Of a stretch of 64,000 nucleotides of DNA, positions 47,501 to 58,891 are shown piece after piece; position 1 is the first letter of the stretch; each line of letters begins with the position of its first letter. The position numbers were made by a program, and so were the translations under genes. Below the pieces are notes generated by a model. The model had not been told where the DNA came from. It made no database searches and saw only the letters and a list, made by a program, of their open reading frames with translations. This DNA is from Alviniconcha marisindica (taxonomy: Eukaryota > Mollusca > Gastropoda > Provannidae): the NCBI GenBank assembly GCA_018857735.1, contig JABMCL010000428.1, positions 67,501 to 131,500 of the forward strand, written 5' to 3'.

Positions 47501-50500
47501 GGGGAGGGATCTTTTCACAAAATCTAACTAGCCATAGTGACCGTCTTGCACTCTGGCACTGTATCTCACCTTGTCAGCTGCTTCAGCCACAGCGAGGGAG
47601 GCGGCGATCTCGGGTGCCCCACCGCCATACACAACACGACTGTCGCGCACCAGGTTACGAATCACACACAGAGCATCGTGAAGACTACGCTTGGCTTCCT
47701 CCACAATCTGAAACCCAGAGTTTACCTGACTGTAGTGCAAATCCTTGGAGAGTGGAAAGAACAAGATGACAGACTCATTATAACACTCTAAGACAGGGGG
47801 GAGAGAGAGTAGATTTGCAAGGCATCACACAGATGTACATAACAGCACAATGAGAAGAAAAACACGCACACACCACATGGCAGCATGAAATGTATTTACC
47901 TACATACACAAATTTGACAGGCACCGCAACAACTTTGTAGGAAATGGGTGATGGAACAACCATGCCAACACATCCACAAGTTTAATGCTACTGTACAAAA
48001 TCAGAAGGCTAGTAGCATAGCTAGCAGAGCACAAAACACTGACTGTTGCTTACAACAACAACAAAGACTGACCATCTTGTTGCCTCCTCTGATGAAGATG
48101 GTGACAGCCCTGGTGTTGTGGCATTCTTCAATCACCAGCATACGCTCCTTTATGGTGCCAAAGGACAGCTCACGCACCAAGCCAGCTTTGCCCAGTTTCT
48201 CTGGCGTCAGCTCCTCAAACCGAGGTACGATGCGACCCCCTGTGGCTATTGCGATCAGCTGGAATACACAAAAGATCATTTTAACGACGCCCAAACTCTG
48301 TCGAAGAAAAAAAAAATCGACAATAACCCTGAAGCACAACTAGTCAAAGAATAAACTCATGAAAAAATCACAAATTCAAAACAAAACAACAAAATGCCAG
48401 CCAGGCAACATCCATGTCGCAGAACTGTCCCCCCAGGTCCAAAACAACACAGTGGAAACCCTCGTCAATGACCAACCTAGCCTGCTGGCATGCACACTGA
48501 ACCATTTTTGGAAGGAGGGGGAGGGGAAAAGGGGTGGGGGGAAGGAGGGTGGACTGACCTCAATTTCTGGGCCTCCCACCCATCGCACAGCAGGCAGATC
48601 CTTCTGCAGCAGCAGGTGGTTGGCCTCGTCGTCAAAGCCCCACTGACAGATCACCAGGTTAGCGCCCTTGTCCTTCACCTGGAAACACACAGCAGCGACA
48701 GGTGCCTGTCAGTAAATACTTCACATCCTAACTCTCTCCAGCTTCTTCCCTCTGCAAATGTCCTCATCATTTCCATGACCCAACGGTCACCAACACCACC
48801 CAACAGTCACCAACACCACTGACAAACGCACATCAGTGATCATGCTTGACATTTTTCAAGCCTGTGCGACATCTGTAAGATGGCTAAAGTGTTTTACAGA
48901 AACTGGTCAGACGATCACTGTAACTGATCAGATCAACTGACCAGCTGTACTACCACTAGAGCTATACTAGCAAACACCCTGCTCCCTTCTCTGTCTACAA
49001 AAAGTTGAAACACACACACACACTCTGTGTGATGTTTATATAAATACACATTTTTGGTTGTTGCTGAGAACTGGCCAAACAAAATGAATAACAGCCCCCC
49101 CCCCCCCCCCCCAACCAGTTAAATGCAGGAAATTGCCAGTTAATGCAAACCCTGCACACGCATACAAATGCACACCAACCAGAGGGAAGAAGTCAAAAAA
49201 GGAATCCAGCTATCCGGCCAATCTGAAGCATTAGATGCTATATTAGTCATCTGGCTATTGTAAGGCATTAAATACTATCAGTTTTACAAATGGGAATCTT
49301 TCACACAGGCCCTGGCACGTATCTTTCTTTCCCCTTTTACCCCACTGATTGTAACAAACTTTGTTAGGTGGCCATCACTTGCTGGTTATTGTTTCAATTA
49401 CTGATTCTGGGTGTTCATTTGTGGTTTGTTTTTGCTTGTTCGGGGTTGGAGTTTGTTGTTGTTACCGTTGTGGGGGGAGTGGGGGTGCAGGAGGGAGAGT
49501 CTTTTCAGGGTAGGTGGACTGTCTTTAAAATCAGTATTTTCATAGAGGCACAATAGCAATAAACAAGTTAGGGCTGACTGTCCCAGCGTTATTCATGGCA
49601 TCCCATACAGATGGGAGACAGAGGGTAAACTCTGGACCACACAATGATTCATGTAGCATGTTGTCTGATCCACGCACACCATCGCACAGTAGGCAGAAAT
49701 TCCACATGCATCTGTAATAAATTTAACCCTATGAAATTTAACATGATTCAGTAATAAATCAACCCTACAATTCAGCACCTTAACTTTGTTTCTATATCCC
49801 ACAAATTCACACCTTCACCCTGACGGCGTCTCTTATTTTATACCCCAAAGCCGGCAAAGGCGAAGGACAATCAAGTCTGGACCCCACAGTGATCGCTGTA
49901 GCAGGAAAATGAACTTCTGTGGCACCTGACAAATTGCTGGGCACAGGGGCTGAGTTAATGATTCTGGCAGTTTCACAATTACAGCTAATAACAATAATAC
50001 AACAGCATGTGCACCTGCACCTTTTTGTACACAGATTTACAAGGATTTCCACATACTGCAAGCATCAACTTCCAGAACATGGTCCTCCCAACACTGCTGT
50101 GCGCACGGATGGAAAATGGACACTTTACAGAGCCTCCGCTAGACTGTTGAGACTATCAGTATGCGGTACCAGCAACAAAGAAATATTCCGGTACCAACCC
50201 TCAGTCAACCTGTACAATCTTTCCATTGAAAAAGTTAGTTTTATCAATGTTTTTCAGCATGTGTAGGCGCCACTGATGTTTGATCCAGATCTAGTTTCCA
50301 AGTAACGACGTGCACGTTCTTCAGTGCTGATGTGGGAAAAGCAATCGCTCATGTACTGACGACTCACCCTTTACTGACTGTAATCAAACTCAGTTTTGTT
50401 GCCAATGGCAGTGAAAGTTTTCGCGTTCACTGTTTTGCTTGCTAAACATCACCGGAAGTGATCTTGTTTAGCGGGAGCTTCTACTTGCTTCAGGACCCAG

Positions 50501-53500
50501 GGTACAGAGTATGATCTCTAGCAAGTCACACAAAACGTTCAGTTTCAGCCGGTACTTGGTACCAGTGACTACATTTTTACCGGTACCAGGGAAACATTTA
50601 CCGGTAAAAAACCAGCATATGCCGGTCTAGCGGAGGCTCTGCTTTGGCATTAGTTTCCAAGGCTATGACGTAACCATCAATAGCACAGATGTGGGAAATG
50701 GCATGTCAGAAGCTGATGCTTGTCGAACAGGATTCTGACTGTCCCAGCGTTATTCATGGCATCCCATACTGATGGGAGACAGAGGGTAAACTCTGGACCA
50801 CACAGTGGTTGCTGTAGCATGTTGTCTGATCCACGCACACCATCACACAGTGGGCAGAAATTCCACATGCATCCACAATAAATGAACCCTATGAAGTTTA
50901 ACATGAATCAGTAATAAATTAACCCTATGAAATTCCACATGCATCAGTAATAAATCAACCCTATGAAATTCTACATGTATCTGTAACAAATTAACCCTAT
51001 GAAATTCCACATGCATCAGTAACAAATTAACCCTATGAAATTCCACATGCATCAAACAAATTAACCCTATCAGCCCTGAGTGGCACACAGGTCTGTAAGC
51101 CGTTCCAGCCTGAAGAAGTTTATCTATGCTGCAGTGCTCCAACAGAACACCTGTACCTCAAAAAACTACATTCTGTACAGCGATTAGAAACAAATAACAG
51201 TTAAAGTAATTTTCTTACAGTCAAATTCACTGCTCCTCAGGGGAAAAAATTTGCCTGTTGAGGCGTGGTCACTGCCCCATAGTTGTCAACAAACAATGCC
51301 TAAAATCTGCAAACTCAACGTAACCTAGCTAAAAAAAGGTGCAGAAATGATCTGTCGACCAAAGGTGGTTGTCTCCCCTTGTTCACAACAGCCCCTTACT
51401 TCCACCACAAGAGACCAGTTTAACATGGGACAGGTTTCTTAACCCAACAGTTTAATGGTCACAGCAGTTCTGCAGCACCAGACAAACTGCTGGGCACAGG
51501 GCCCAAGTTAAGGATTCTGGCAGTTTCAAAATTACACGTAATAACGACACTACAACAGCATGTGCACGTGCACCTTTTCGTACACTTGCACCATCACCTG
51601 AGCAGGTAAGACTAAGAGGCTGGGAGCAAAACACACCGCTAGCTACTCACACTCTGCACCATATCCTCAAAGGTCTTGAGTTCGTACTCGCGCAGCTTCC
51701 TGTAGTCTTCCACAGACGTGATGTCCAGCTTGTGCTTCGTCTTGGGTTTGGGCGGCTCGAAGGGGCAGGTCAGAATGGCAATCTTGGCGTCCCTCACCAC
51801 CTGTTGGAGTAAACACTCAACGTTAATGATCACAAAGTGGCTCAAAGGGGCAGGTCAGAATGGAGATCTTGGCGTCCTTCACCACCTGTTGGAGTAAACA
51901 CTCAACGTTAATGATCACAAAATGGCTCAAAGGGGCAGGTCAGAATGGAGATCTTGGCGTCCTTCACCACCTGTTGGAGTAAACACTCAATGTTAATGAT
52001 CACAAAGTGGCTCAAAGGGGCAGGTCAGAATGGCGATCTTCACGTCCTTCACCACTCAACATTACTGATCCCTTTTATACAGTGCGATTCTCTGCTCTCA
52101 AGCAGACTCACTGCACTCATGTCGCATGCGACTCTGAATGAGCAACTGTATCCTTTTATAGTGATGGTGTACCAACAGCGCTATCTGGTTGATGCATGGC
52201 TGGTGCCATGTGAAACTGCTGCTGTCTCGGTGCAAGTTCTGTATCCACCATACAACCATGCACCAGTTTAGAGTGTCACACCATTCAAAGCCACATAGGT
52301 AGGGGGTGTGTGTGTGTTTAGCTGTAAACTGCCACCTGCACTTTTAGCAGAATGACCAGGATCTCCTACGTGTTACTTGCAGGAATGTGGGGTGGAACAG
52401 ATACCAAAATAAGAGTCATCACAGAAAGCAGACCCTGGAGAAGAAAATTCTCCCGCCGCTCCTGTGGGACCTTTCAATCACGAGTCTGGCTGAGCCAGAC
52501 TCATCTAGCTGGACTGTCACCATCCCCCAACGTTAATGATGGTATTGGTCACAGCTCTGGATGGCTAAAGGCAGCAGGTCCAAAAGGCTGTCCTGGCATC
52601 ATTCACCGACATCTACGCAACAGGGCGCTCATGACAAAACTGACCTCGGGTACCAGGGCAGTTCAAGTAAGAACAGAAAATATCACAATGCCACCCCTCG
52701 CCCTCTGCCAGCGTCAATACACAGCTTATTAATGGAAGCGGTCATGGGTTAGGAACGGTGGCACATCAGAGCAACTACCTCCAAATCCTTCACCACCTAC
52801 CTATGTCAAACATCACAAGTTAATGACAACACTAAAGTTCAAACAGCAGCTCAAGGCAGCTACCAAGTGTCATAACCAAACATTCTCTTTCTCACCCACC
52901 TTGGGCATCTGCGGGTGGCTCATGTCCTTGTCAACGACCACGCCCTTAACCAGCATGGTGTCCTCCAGCTTGCCACCGACCTTGCCCTCCACCTTGATCA
53001 GCTCAAAGTCAACGTCCTTACGCGTCAGGTCAGCCACAGACATGATGGCGTTGACAGCGATTTCAGCCATCTGGCGGTGGCAGCGGTTGACACTGTAAAT
53101 CAAATACAAGATTCAAAACATTCTGCCAAAAATTCAACACAGCACAGAAGCGAAACTGTGTGAAAGGACCTGGAATTTTCAAGTTACCTGTCTTCTGGAA
53201 CGACAGAGTGTGGGAGGAAGGAAGACCTGGGGACCAAAAAACCCATTTGTGTTGTCCAGCATTCTGTGCTATTGGTGTTTGTGCTGAACATACACCGCTA
53301 CACAACCACTACTAGGTTTCTTTTACTTTGTAGCAGCGTAACAGATAAAAGTATGAATGCACATTCACACAGCCACACCAACTGTCTACCGAACCAGTCT
53401 CATGTTGTGGACTCACATCTTGGACCCTAGCGTCGTCATGGCCAGCTTGATGAGAGGTTCTGGGTTGTTCAGGTCCACTTCATACTTGTCGCCAATGCTG

Positions 53501-56500
53501 TCCAGTATATCCACAGCAATCTTAGCTGCCATCTCGTAGCCATCTGCGATGCGAATTGGGTGAATGCCACGGTCCAGCAACTTCTCAGCTTGCTCCAACA
53601 GGGCCCCAGCCAACACTAAAAAATGATCAGTTCAGAAATGGATTCACTTTGGATACGCTATGCAAGTCCAGTGCTTTTTGTTTTTGGATAGGCTCTTTAC
53701 AAACTGGAAAGAAACAGACACTTTCAATCCCAATTTAACCATGCACACATGTTGTATCAGGAAAAATCACAATACAAATTTTATACTACACAATACATTA
53801 CTAACTTGAATTTAAACAAGAAACCAAATGAAAAATGTGGACAAAGTACTACCAGATGGCAAGCAACTTGTAAGATGACATTTTATATAATTATTAAAAC
53901 TAAAACTCAAGAGTGTAGGATACAGAGACTTTAGCATACAATGTGTGGTGTATGCCGGCACATTTTCTGTATTCAGTTACTGTCGCATTCAGCCCTTCTC
54001 TGGAATGACCCACATGGTAGGGCCAGCAGTACACAAGAATGCAGCTCTGGAAGATTACAATTAGTGCACAGACACTATGCACAACACACTGTCAACACAG
54101 CATCAGCTATGCACAACATTTTGACTGGAACTCAGACACCCTTTCTGCAATTTAATGGCTTGACAGAAATGCCCTGTAAGCCACAATGTCCATGTCAAAA
54201 TCTTCACACTTCAAACAAGATTGTCATTAGCTTCAACCATTTTGAAATGTGGGCTGATACTATAATTTTATTACAAAAACTATCACTGTACCAGTATCAC
54301 AATCATGACTTTTTAATCAATGTTAACCCTTTCACACCATCACTGCCGCACGGTACATGCTGAGAAATAAATTGTAAATCCTTCAGCCTTTTCTTTTCTC
54401 ACCAGTATCTGGAAGGATTTGCATCAAAATGCACAGCCACAGCACTAACAGTAACACTGTAAAAGTCAACCTAATTTTTTTCTTTTTTCTTTTCTTTTTC
54501 GGTTTCAGGAAAGTGCGTGCACTTTTCAGCATGAAAATTTCTCAGGCTGGGGCACTATTGATACTCATTATTCACTTCCTTCTTTCCTACAAATACATTG
54601 TATGGTCTTTCCTACAAATAAATTGTATGGTGTCATTCTAAAACAGCATTTCATTATTCTATAACTAGTACAAGCATAGGAAAACAAATCAAGTACAGTT
54701 CAGTAAAAACAAAATACAAAACTGCAAATAATGATCAGTTTTGAGTAAATGTCAACACACACAAGAGTACACTTGCAAGACCGGTATGTATCGCCTTATA
54801 TCACGAAGCAAAACTGTGAAGAATGTGACAGCGCAAAAGTGTAGGATTCAGAAGAGTTTAGCATACAATGTGTGGTGTATGCCAGCATGTCTCCCATATT
54901 CAATTACTGTTGCATTCAGCCCTTCTCTGGAATGACCCACATGGTAGGGCCAGCAGTACACAAGAATGCAGCACTGGAAGATTACAATTAGTGCACAGAC
55001 ACTATTAGCACAACACTCTGTCAACACAGCATCAGCTATGCACAACAACACAGACACCCTTTCTGCAATTTAATGGTATGACAAAAATGCCCCATAAGCC
55101 ACAATGTCCATGTCAAAATCTTCACACTCCAGACAAGACTGTCATTAGTTTCAACCATTCTGAAATAAGGGCCGATACTATAATTTTATTACAAAAACTA
55201 TCAGTATCACAATCATGACTTTTTAATCAATGTTATCCCTTTCACTAGTTTCAGTTTCACTCCATCACTGCTGCACGGTACAAGCTGAGAAATAAATAGG
55301 ATTATTTTTAATCCTTCAGCTTTTTCTTTTCTCACCAGTATGCAGAAGGATTTAAATCAAAATGCACAGTACTAAAAGTCAACCTAACTTTAATTTTTTT
55401 TTTATTATACACTGTATGCTTGAACAATTTTCGAAGGCAAGTGTGTGCATTTTTCAGCATGAAAAATTTCCAGGTTGGAGCACTACTGATACTCATTTAG
55501 TCATTATTCACTTCCTTCTTTCCTACAAATACATTGTATGGTGTCATTCTAAAACAGCACTGCATTATTCTATAACTACAGAGCTGCCAACCCTTCACTG
55601 GACTTTAGCCTAGCAAAATCAGATTTTAAGCGTAGTAATTAGATTTTGAACGTAGCGTACATATATGGTCCTCCTTTGCAATTCGCTTTTGCGGAAATAT
55701 GCACCAGAACAGATGTCATGATCAGCTGCAGAGCGAGCGATGTTGTGCACTACAAAGAAATTTGTGAAAAGCGTCTCTGCTTGATTTACGTCACAACCCA
55801 TAAAAATTAATGGGAAATCTTCAGCGTATTTCCTATCGCTTTTCCTTTGTTGACGTGACCCTTCAAGTTGACGTGTTGTTCGACGTCGTACATTCCGCCA
55901 TGGGCGACAGAAAAGTCCCAAGAACTGAAGCAGGTGCTGCACTTCACATGCTTGGCGCTCTGCGTTGATCATACAACACACAGAAACTGTTCTGTATAAT
56001 ACTCTTCCCGGAAATTTTGGTGTGCGTTTTTTTGATGAGATTCATCACCCGGGAGCTCGCTTTCAGCTTCTCGCTTCGGCATGGCGATTTGAAATGATTG
56101 AAAATGGAAGTCGTCTCGCCAGGAAGTGACGCATAAAAGCGGGAATTGAACCGAACGCTACGATTGGTCAGCTGTTAAAACGCGAACGCTGATTGGCACA
56201 ACCAACATCTCAGACACAAAAAGGCACACGCGCAACCAGTTGCTGGCGAATTTGATGCCCACACGAACACACAGGATCGAAAATAAACAATTTTTGTTTT
56301 TCTGACGGAGAGCATAGTGATATGATCATGAACGTAGCAGCGTAGTGCAGTGCCCTTGGCCATAGCAAACTACGGCCAAAACATAGTAGTTGGCAGCTCT
56401 GTAACTAGTACAAGCATAGGAAATCAAATCAAGTACAGTTCAGTAAAAACAAAACTGCAAATAATAATCAGTTTACATTAAAACTAAGTGTCACTGCACA

Positions 56501-58495
56501 CAAAAGTACACTTGCAAGACTGATACGTATCACCTTATATCACAAAGCAAAATTGTGAAGAACATGACAGTGCAAAAGTGTAGGATACAGAAGAGTATAG
56601 CATACAATGTGTGGTGTATGCTGGCATGTCTCCCATATTCAATTACTGTTGCATTCAGCCCTTCTCTGGAATGACCCACATGGTAGAGCCAGCAGTACAC
56701 AAGAATGCAGCACTGGAAGATTGGTTTGCACATTCTTTCTAAGTACAACGGTTTGTTCTAACTGATTCTAAGTGCTTGATCAACAATACATCTTTACTGC
56801 CAAGTGTCAAGATTACTGCACTTATAAGGAATGTGTCATGGTAGCAAATAATATGTAAGTATAACCAAGTACCCTTACTCACACATTAATGCCAATCAAA
56901 AAAATGACACATGTGTGCTGCTGCAACAACAGCAACACCACCACCACCAACTCATTCTCACTCTCAGTCTCACCACTAAGATAAACACAACAACCGCTGA
57001 ATTTAACAACAATAATCATTACTCTGTTAAATCTGTCATGTGGCAACACCATGAAACTAAAATTTCCTTTAAAAATTTTTATTTTTTAAATCAGTACAGG
57101 TAGCACTAACTGGAGACCAATAACTCCTGACTACGCCAGCTCACCAACAACTCCAGTGGTTCCATCACCGATCTCGTCATCCTGAGATTTGGACAGCTGA
57201 ACCATGAGCCTGGCAATCTGGTGATCCACATCCATCATGTCCAGAATGGTGGCACCATCGTTGGTCACTGTGACATCACCGTCAGCACCCACCATCATCT
57301 TGTCCAGGCCTTTGGGGCCCAGCGATGTTTTCAGGATGCTGGCCACTGACTTGGCAGCGAGAATGTGAGACTGAAATGACCCAAACAAGCTGCCATACTG
57401 AAAGAGGTTGTCAGTAATGTCAATGTTACCTGATTCTCATTACGATGAAAAACTATCATTTCACGTCTTTAGTAACTTAAGAACGTATGGAAACTGTTTA
57501 GTTGTGTCCAAGTTGTTCACTGCTGCCAGTGCTGGGTTTATTATACTACTACTACAACTGTACAAGTAAACTAAGCAAGCTAGCGCTTGTCAAGATCAGC
57601 TTGTTGTTAATGTTTAAGGCCCAGGTGATAGCTCTGTGGTCTGTACAATTGTATTTGTGAAGACTGCTCCACTGCCCTGGTGCGCTTCAGACAATTTTTC
57701 AATTCTTTCCAACCCTTGTGCAGACTTGTCAGTGGCTGTCTCTTGTCTTTGTGTGCAAGCACTGATACTAATAGTATTACTATTAGTAATCAATAAGTAT
57801 TAAGACAAACAGTAACAATGTGACTAAGCAACATTCAAGCAATATGTATCATTCACTGTGCAAGTTAGATATCTCATGTCCACCTTTCCATGAGATTTGG
57901 CTGCGAGTTAAGACTGTAAGAGACAGATACATAAGATCTGTAATGTATACACAGAGATGAATACTGATTATCATATCAATTATCATGTCACAGTTTCATA
58001 CACATAACAATTGATACAGTGTAACAGTATACTATACATGGATGTATACACACAGACGAATATTATTATTGTAAGTGTGGACATAACAGATGAACAAGTT
58101 CAATTTTTCCACTTCCAGAACATTCCAATTCGACTGCCATAAAGGCCAGGGTCAATTCTGGGAATGCCCCCACTGGCCCATGGCGTTCAAAGCACATCGT
58201 GATCTGTGCAAACACGGATAGATATCTAGTTTAACATTACAGTACCAAAATCAAACATGAGCGTTCCTCCCAAAAAAGAGCACAGTCATCCTAAGATGTC
58301 TTACTTAAACTCCGCAATACATGAAATTAGTATTTCATTCATTAATTAGTAGCACTTTTTTTAACACAAGAAGAAAAACTGGCCTACTTTGTGAGCTTCG
58401 ATGCCGGTGAGTCGAGACTTCTTGTCCTGGTCCCTCAAAATGATAAATGGACGACCATATTCATCAAAAGCGATTTGTCCCATTGGTGCAGACAT
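44462..58495 (-). CDS. CCT5: T-complex protein 1 subunit epsilon (CCT5), complete, 10 exons, 540 aa
   Basis: CCT5 is one of eight subunits of the cytosolic chaperonin TRiC/CCT, which folds actin, tubulin and other proteins with ATP. Exons on the minus strand are 58495-58388, 57370-57145, 53615-53417, 53092-52900, 51800-51651, 48678-48559, 48258-48073, 47707-47570, 46608-46428 and 44583-44462. They sum to 1,623 nt, giving 540 aa plus TAG; human CCT5 is 541 aa. Every junction keeps phase. Visible motifs are the N-terminal AFDEYGRPF, the nucleotide-binding [26 protein letters not shown] and GDGTTGVV, the apical [13 protein letters not shown] and [12 protein letters not shown], and the C-terminal VVYGGGAPE and [11 protein letters not shown]. 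The start is the ATG at 58495 ([17 protein letters not shown]), with a second in-frame ATG four codons later. The gene converges on amphiphysin and diverges from the small gene at 58892. Confidence 0.97.
45040..45600. repeat. 79 bp minisatellite in CCT5 intron 9, about 7 copies
   Basis: The unit includes CACTTCCATGGGCAGTGCAT, CACTTGCTTGGTTACACCC and GTGTGTAATAACAATAAACG. Copies are nearly identical at 45118-45590. Staggered open frames on both strands at 79 bp spacing are artefacts. Confidence 0.95.
46428..46608 (-). CDS. CCT5: CCT5 exon 9 (5' edge duplicated in the upstream intron)
   Basis: 181 nt after acceptor gtccatcag, ending AACG|gtcagt with 1 nt over. It encodes [20 protein letters not shown] and on to [12 protein letters not shown] diverged copy of its first codons lies 81 bp away at 46660-46690. 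Confidence 0.96.
46581..46735 (-). repeat. 81 bp tandem duplication of the exon 9 acceptor edge
   Basis: Authentic copy on the minus strand: catcag|ATCTCCACGTTGGAACAG. Upstream copy: gtccg|ATCTCCACACTAGAACAG, encoding ISTLEQYVV. The flanking AATAATGGG and GCGCCTAAC blocks are shared too. The acceptor AG of the copy is changed to CG, so it looks dead. Confidence 0.88.
46850..46910 (+). repeat. Copy of the short dispersed 'CCCAGTCAACC' element
   Basis: It reads AAGTTGGTATTTTATGCCCA then GTCAATCATTACGGTTATATC, matching the copies at 2997, 12908 and elsewhere. Confidence 0.65.
47570..47707 (-). CDS. CCT5: CCT5 exon 8
   Basis: 138 nt, 46 codons, after acceptor gggtttcag and before AAG|gtgaga. 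It encodes [20 protein letters not shown] and [20 protein letters not shown]. Confidence 0.97.
48073..48258 (-). CDS. CCT5: CCT5 exon 7
   Basis: 186 nt, 62 codons, after acceptor gtattccag and before ATG|gtcagt. It begins [20 protein letters not shown] and ends [13 protein letters not shown]. Confidence 0.97.
48559..48678 (-). CDS. CCT5: CCT5 exon 6
   Basis: 120 nt, 40 codons, after acceptor gtttccag and before GAG|gtcagt. It encodes [20 protein letters not shown] then [20 protein letters not shown]. Confidence 0.97.
49574..50905. repeat. Duplicated segments in CCT5 intron 5
   Basis: 49574-49745 and 50738-50905 are near-identical (GACTGTCCCAGCGTTATTCA, CATGTTGTCTGATCCACGCA). A second pair is 49920-50040 and 51470-51590 (TGCTGGGCACAGGG, CAACAGCATGTGCAC). 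The intron has no other visible feature apart from short repeats. Confidence 0.8.
50882..51066. repeat. 36 bp tandem repeat, about 5 copies
   Basis: The unit is CCCTATGAAATTCCACATGC, then ATCAGTAACAAATTAA. It extends the end of the duplicated segment above. Confidence 0.88.
51651..51800 (-). CDS. CCT5: CCT5 exon 5 (5' edge duplicated in the upstream intron)
   Basis: 150 nt, 50 codons, phase 0 to 0, after acceptor ctccaacag and before AGT|gtgagt. It encodes [20 protein letters not shown] and on to FEDMVQS. Partial copies of its 5' end plus acceptor lie at 51845-52060. Confidence 0.96.
51760..52060 (-). repeat. 85 bp tandem repeat spanning the CCT5 exon 5 acceptor, about 3.5 copies
   Basis: Copies are spaced exactly 85 bp (CAGGTCAGAATGG at 51766, 51851, 51936 and 52021). 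The first is the real exon 5 edge. Copies 2 and 3 keep the acceptor ctccaacag (AG at 51887-51886 and 51972-51971) and encode [16 protein letters not shown] before running into an in-frame TAA. Copy 4 has lost the acceptor. Confidence 0.93.
52060..52495 (-). mobile_element. SINE family B copy in CCT5 intron 4
   Basis: It is colinear with 31340-31790 (GGCTGGTGCCATGTGAAACT, CCACCTGCACTTTTAGCAGA, TTTCAATCACGAGTCTGG). The tRNA-like head is truncated. Confidence 0.78.
52900..53092 (-). CDS. CCT5: CCT5 exon 4
   Basis: 193 nt after acceptor gatttacag, ending CCCAAG|gtgggt. It encodes [20 protein letters not shown] and on to [11 protein letters not shown]. Confidence 0.97.
53417..53615 (-). CDS. CCT5: CCT5 exon 3
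   Basis: 199 nt after acceptor tttttag, ending AAGAT|gtgagt. It encodes [20 protein letters not shown] and on to TTLGSK. Confidence 0.97.
53905..56740. repeat. Tandem segmental duplication in CCT5 intron 2, unit about 920 bp, just over two copies
   Basis: The block GTGTAGGATACAGA...TAGCATACAATGTGTGGTGTA begins near 53911, 54838 and 56577. Within each unit the same order of blocks follows (CTCTGGAATGACCCACATGG, TGTCCATGTCAAAATCTTCA, CTTCCTTCTTTCCTACAAAT). The third copy is partial and ends near 56722. Copy 2 is longer because of the transposon at 55579-56401. Confidence 0.9.
55579..56401. mobile_element. Nonautonomous DNA transposon, 823 bp, with terminal inverted repeats and target duplication
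   Basis: The ends CAGAGCTGCCAAC (55579-55591) and GTTGGCAGCTCTG (56389-56401) are perfect inverted repeats. They are flanked by TAACTA at 55573-55578 and 56402-56407. The paralogous unit has the empty site CTATAACTAGTAC near 54659-54671, confirming an insertion. No transposase frame is seen. CAG-initial ends resemble hAT elements, but a 6 bp target duplication is not the 8 bp typical of hAT, so the superfamily is left open. Confidence 0.85.
57145..57370 (-). CDS. CCT5: CCT5 exon 2: nucleotide-binding equatorial segment
   Basis: 226 nt after acceptor gtcatttcag, ending GTTG|gtgagc with 1 nt over. It contains [35 protein letters not shown] and GDGTTGVV; the Asp of GDGTT is the conserved catalytic position. 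Confidence 0.97.
57371..58387 (-). other. CCT5 intron 1
   Basis: AT-rich intron of about 1 kb. I see no repeat or other gene in it. Confidence 0.8.
58388..58495 (-). CDS. CCT5: CCT5 exon 1
   Basis: 36 codons, [20 protein letters not shown] then [16 protein letters not shown]. The donor is AAA|gtaggc, phase 0. It matches the CCT5-specific N terminus. Confidence 0.96.
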
Positions 58496-58891
58496 GACTG
58501 CAGATGTTGGAACTTCGGATGACAAGCAAACGATTCAGATTCTAGACGATTACGGTCATGTGCTGACTAGAACATTCTCTTCAATGGCGGCCAGTTCTCG
58601 CGCTGTGCGTGATTCCCGTTCTTAGCGAGGCTCCCCCGCTGTAAACAATTTCGGCTGCTGCATAGCAACATCGCCGGATAGAAGGGTAGTCTGCTTTCCT
58701 GCCTACCCTTTCCTCCTTTCGGTTACACGCTGGGACAGTAGAATGAGACTGAGATAAGTCTCTGCAGACCGTGCCACTGTGATTATCACTGAGCAAGCCT
58801 CGGCAAACAGTCAGCCGATAATTTCGCGTGCTAGCGGCGTGTTAGTTTGGACGAACTGGTGGTGACCGAGTCAGACTTTATCACAACCGAA
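58496..58891. promoter_or_regulatory. Shared divergent promoter region between CCT5 and the gene at 58892
   Basis: Only 397 bp separate the two start codons, which point away from each other. No TATA box is evident. The segment has several CG dinucleotides, consistent with a housekeeping-type promoter. AGCAAC at 58664-58669 with TGCTGC before it resembles half of an RFX X-box but is not a full match. Transcription starts cannot be placed. Confidence 0.6.
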
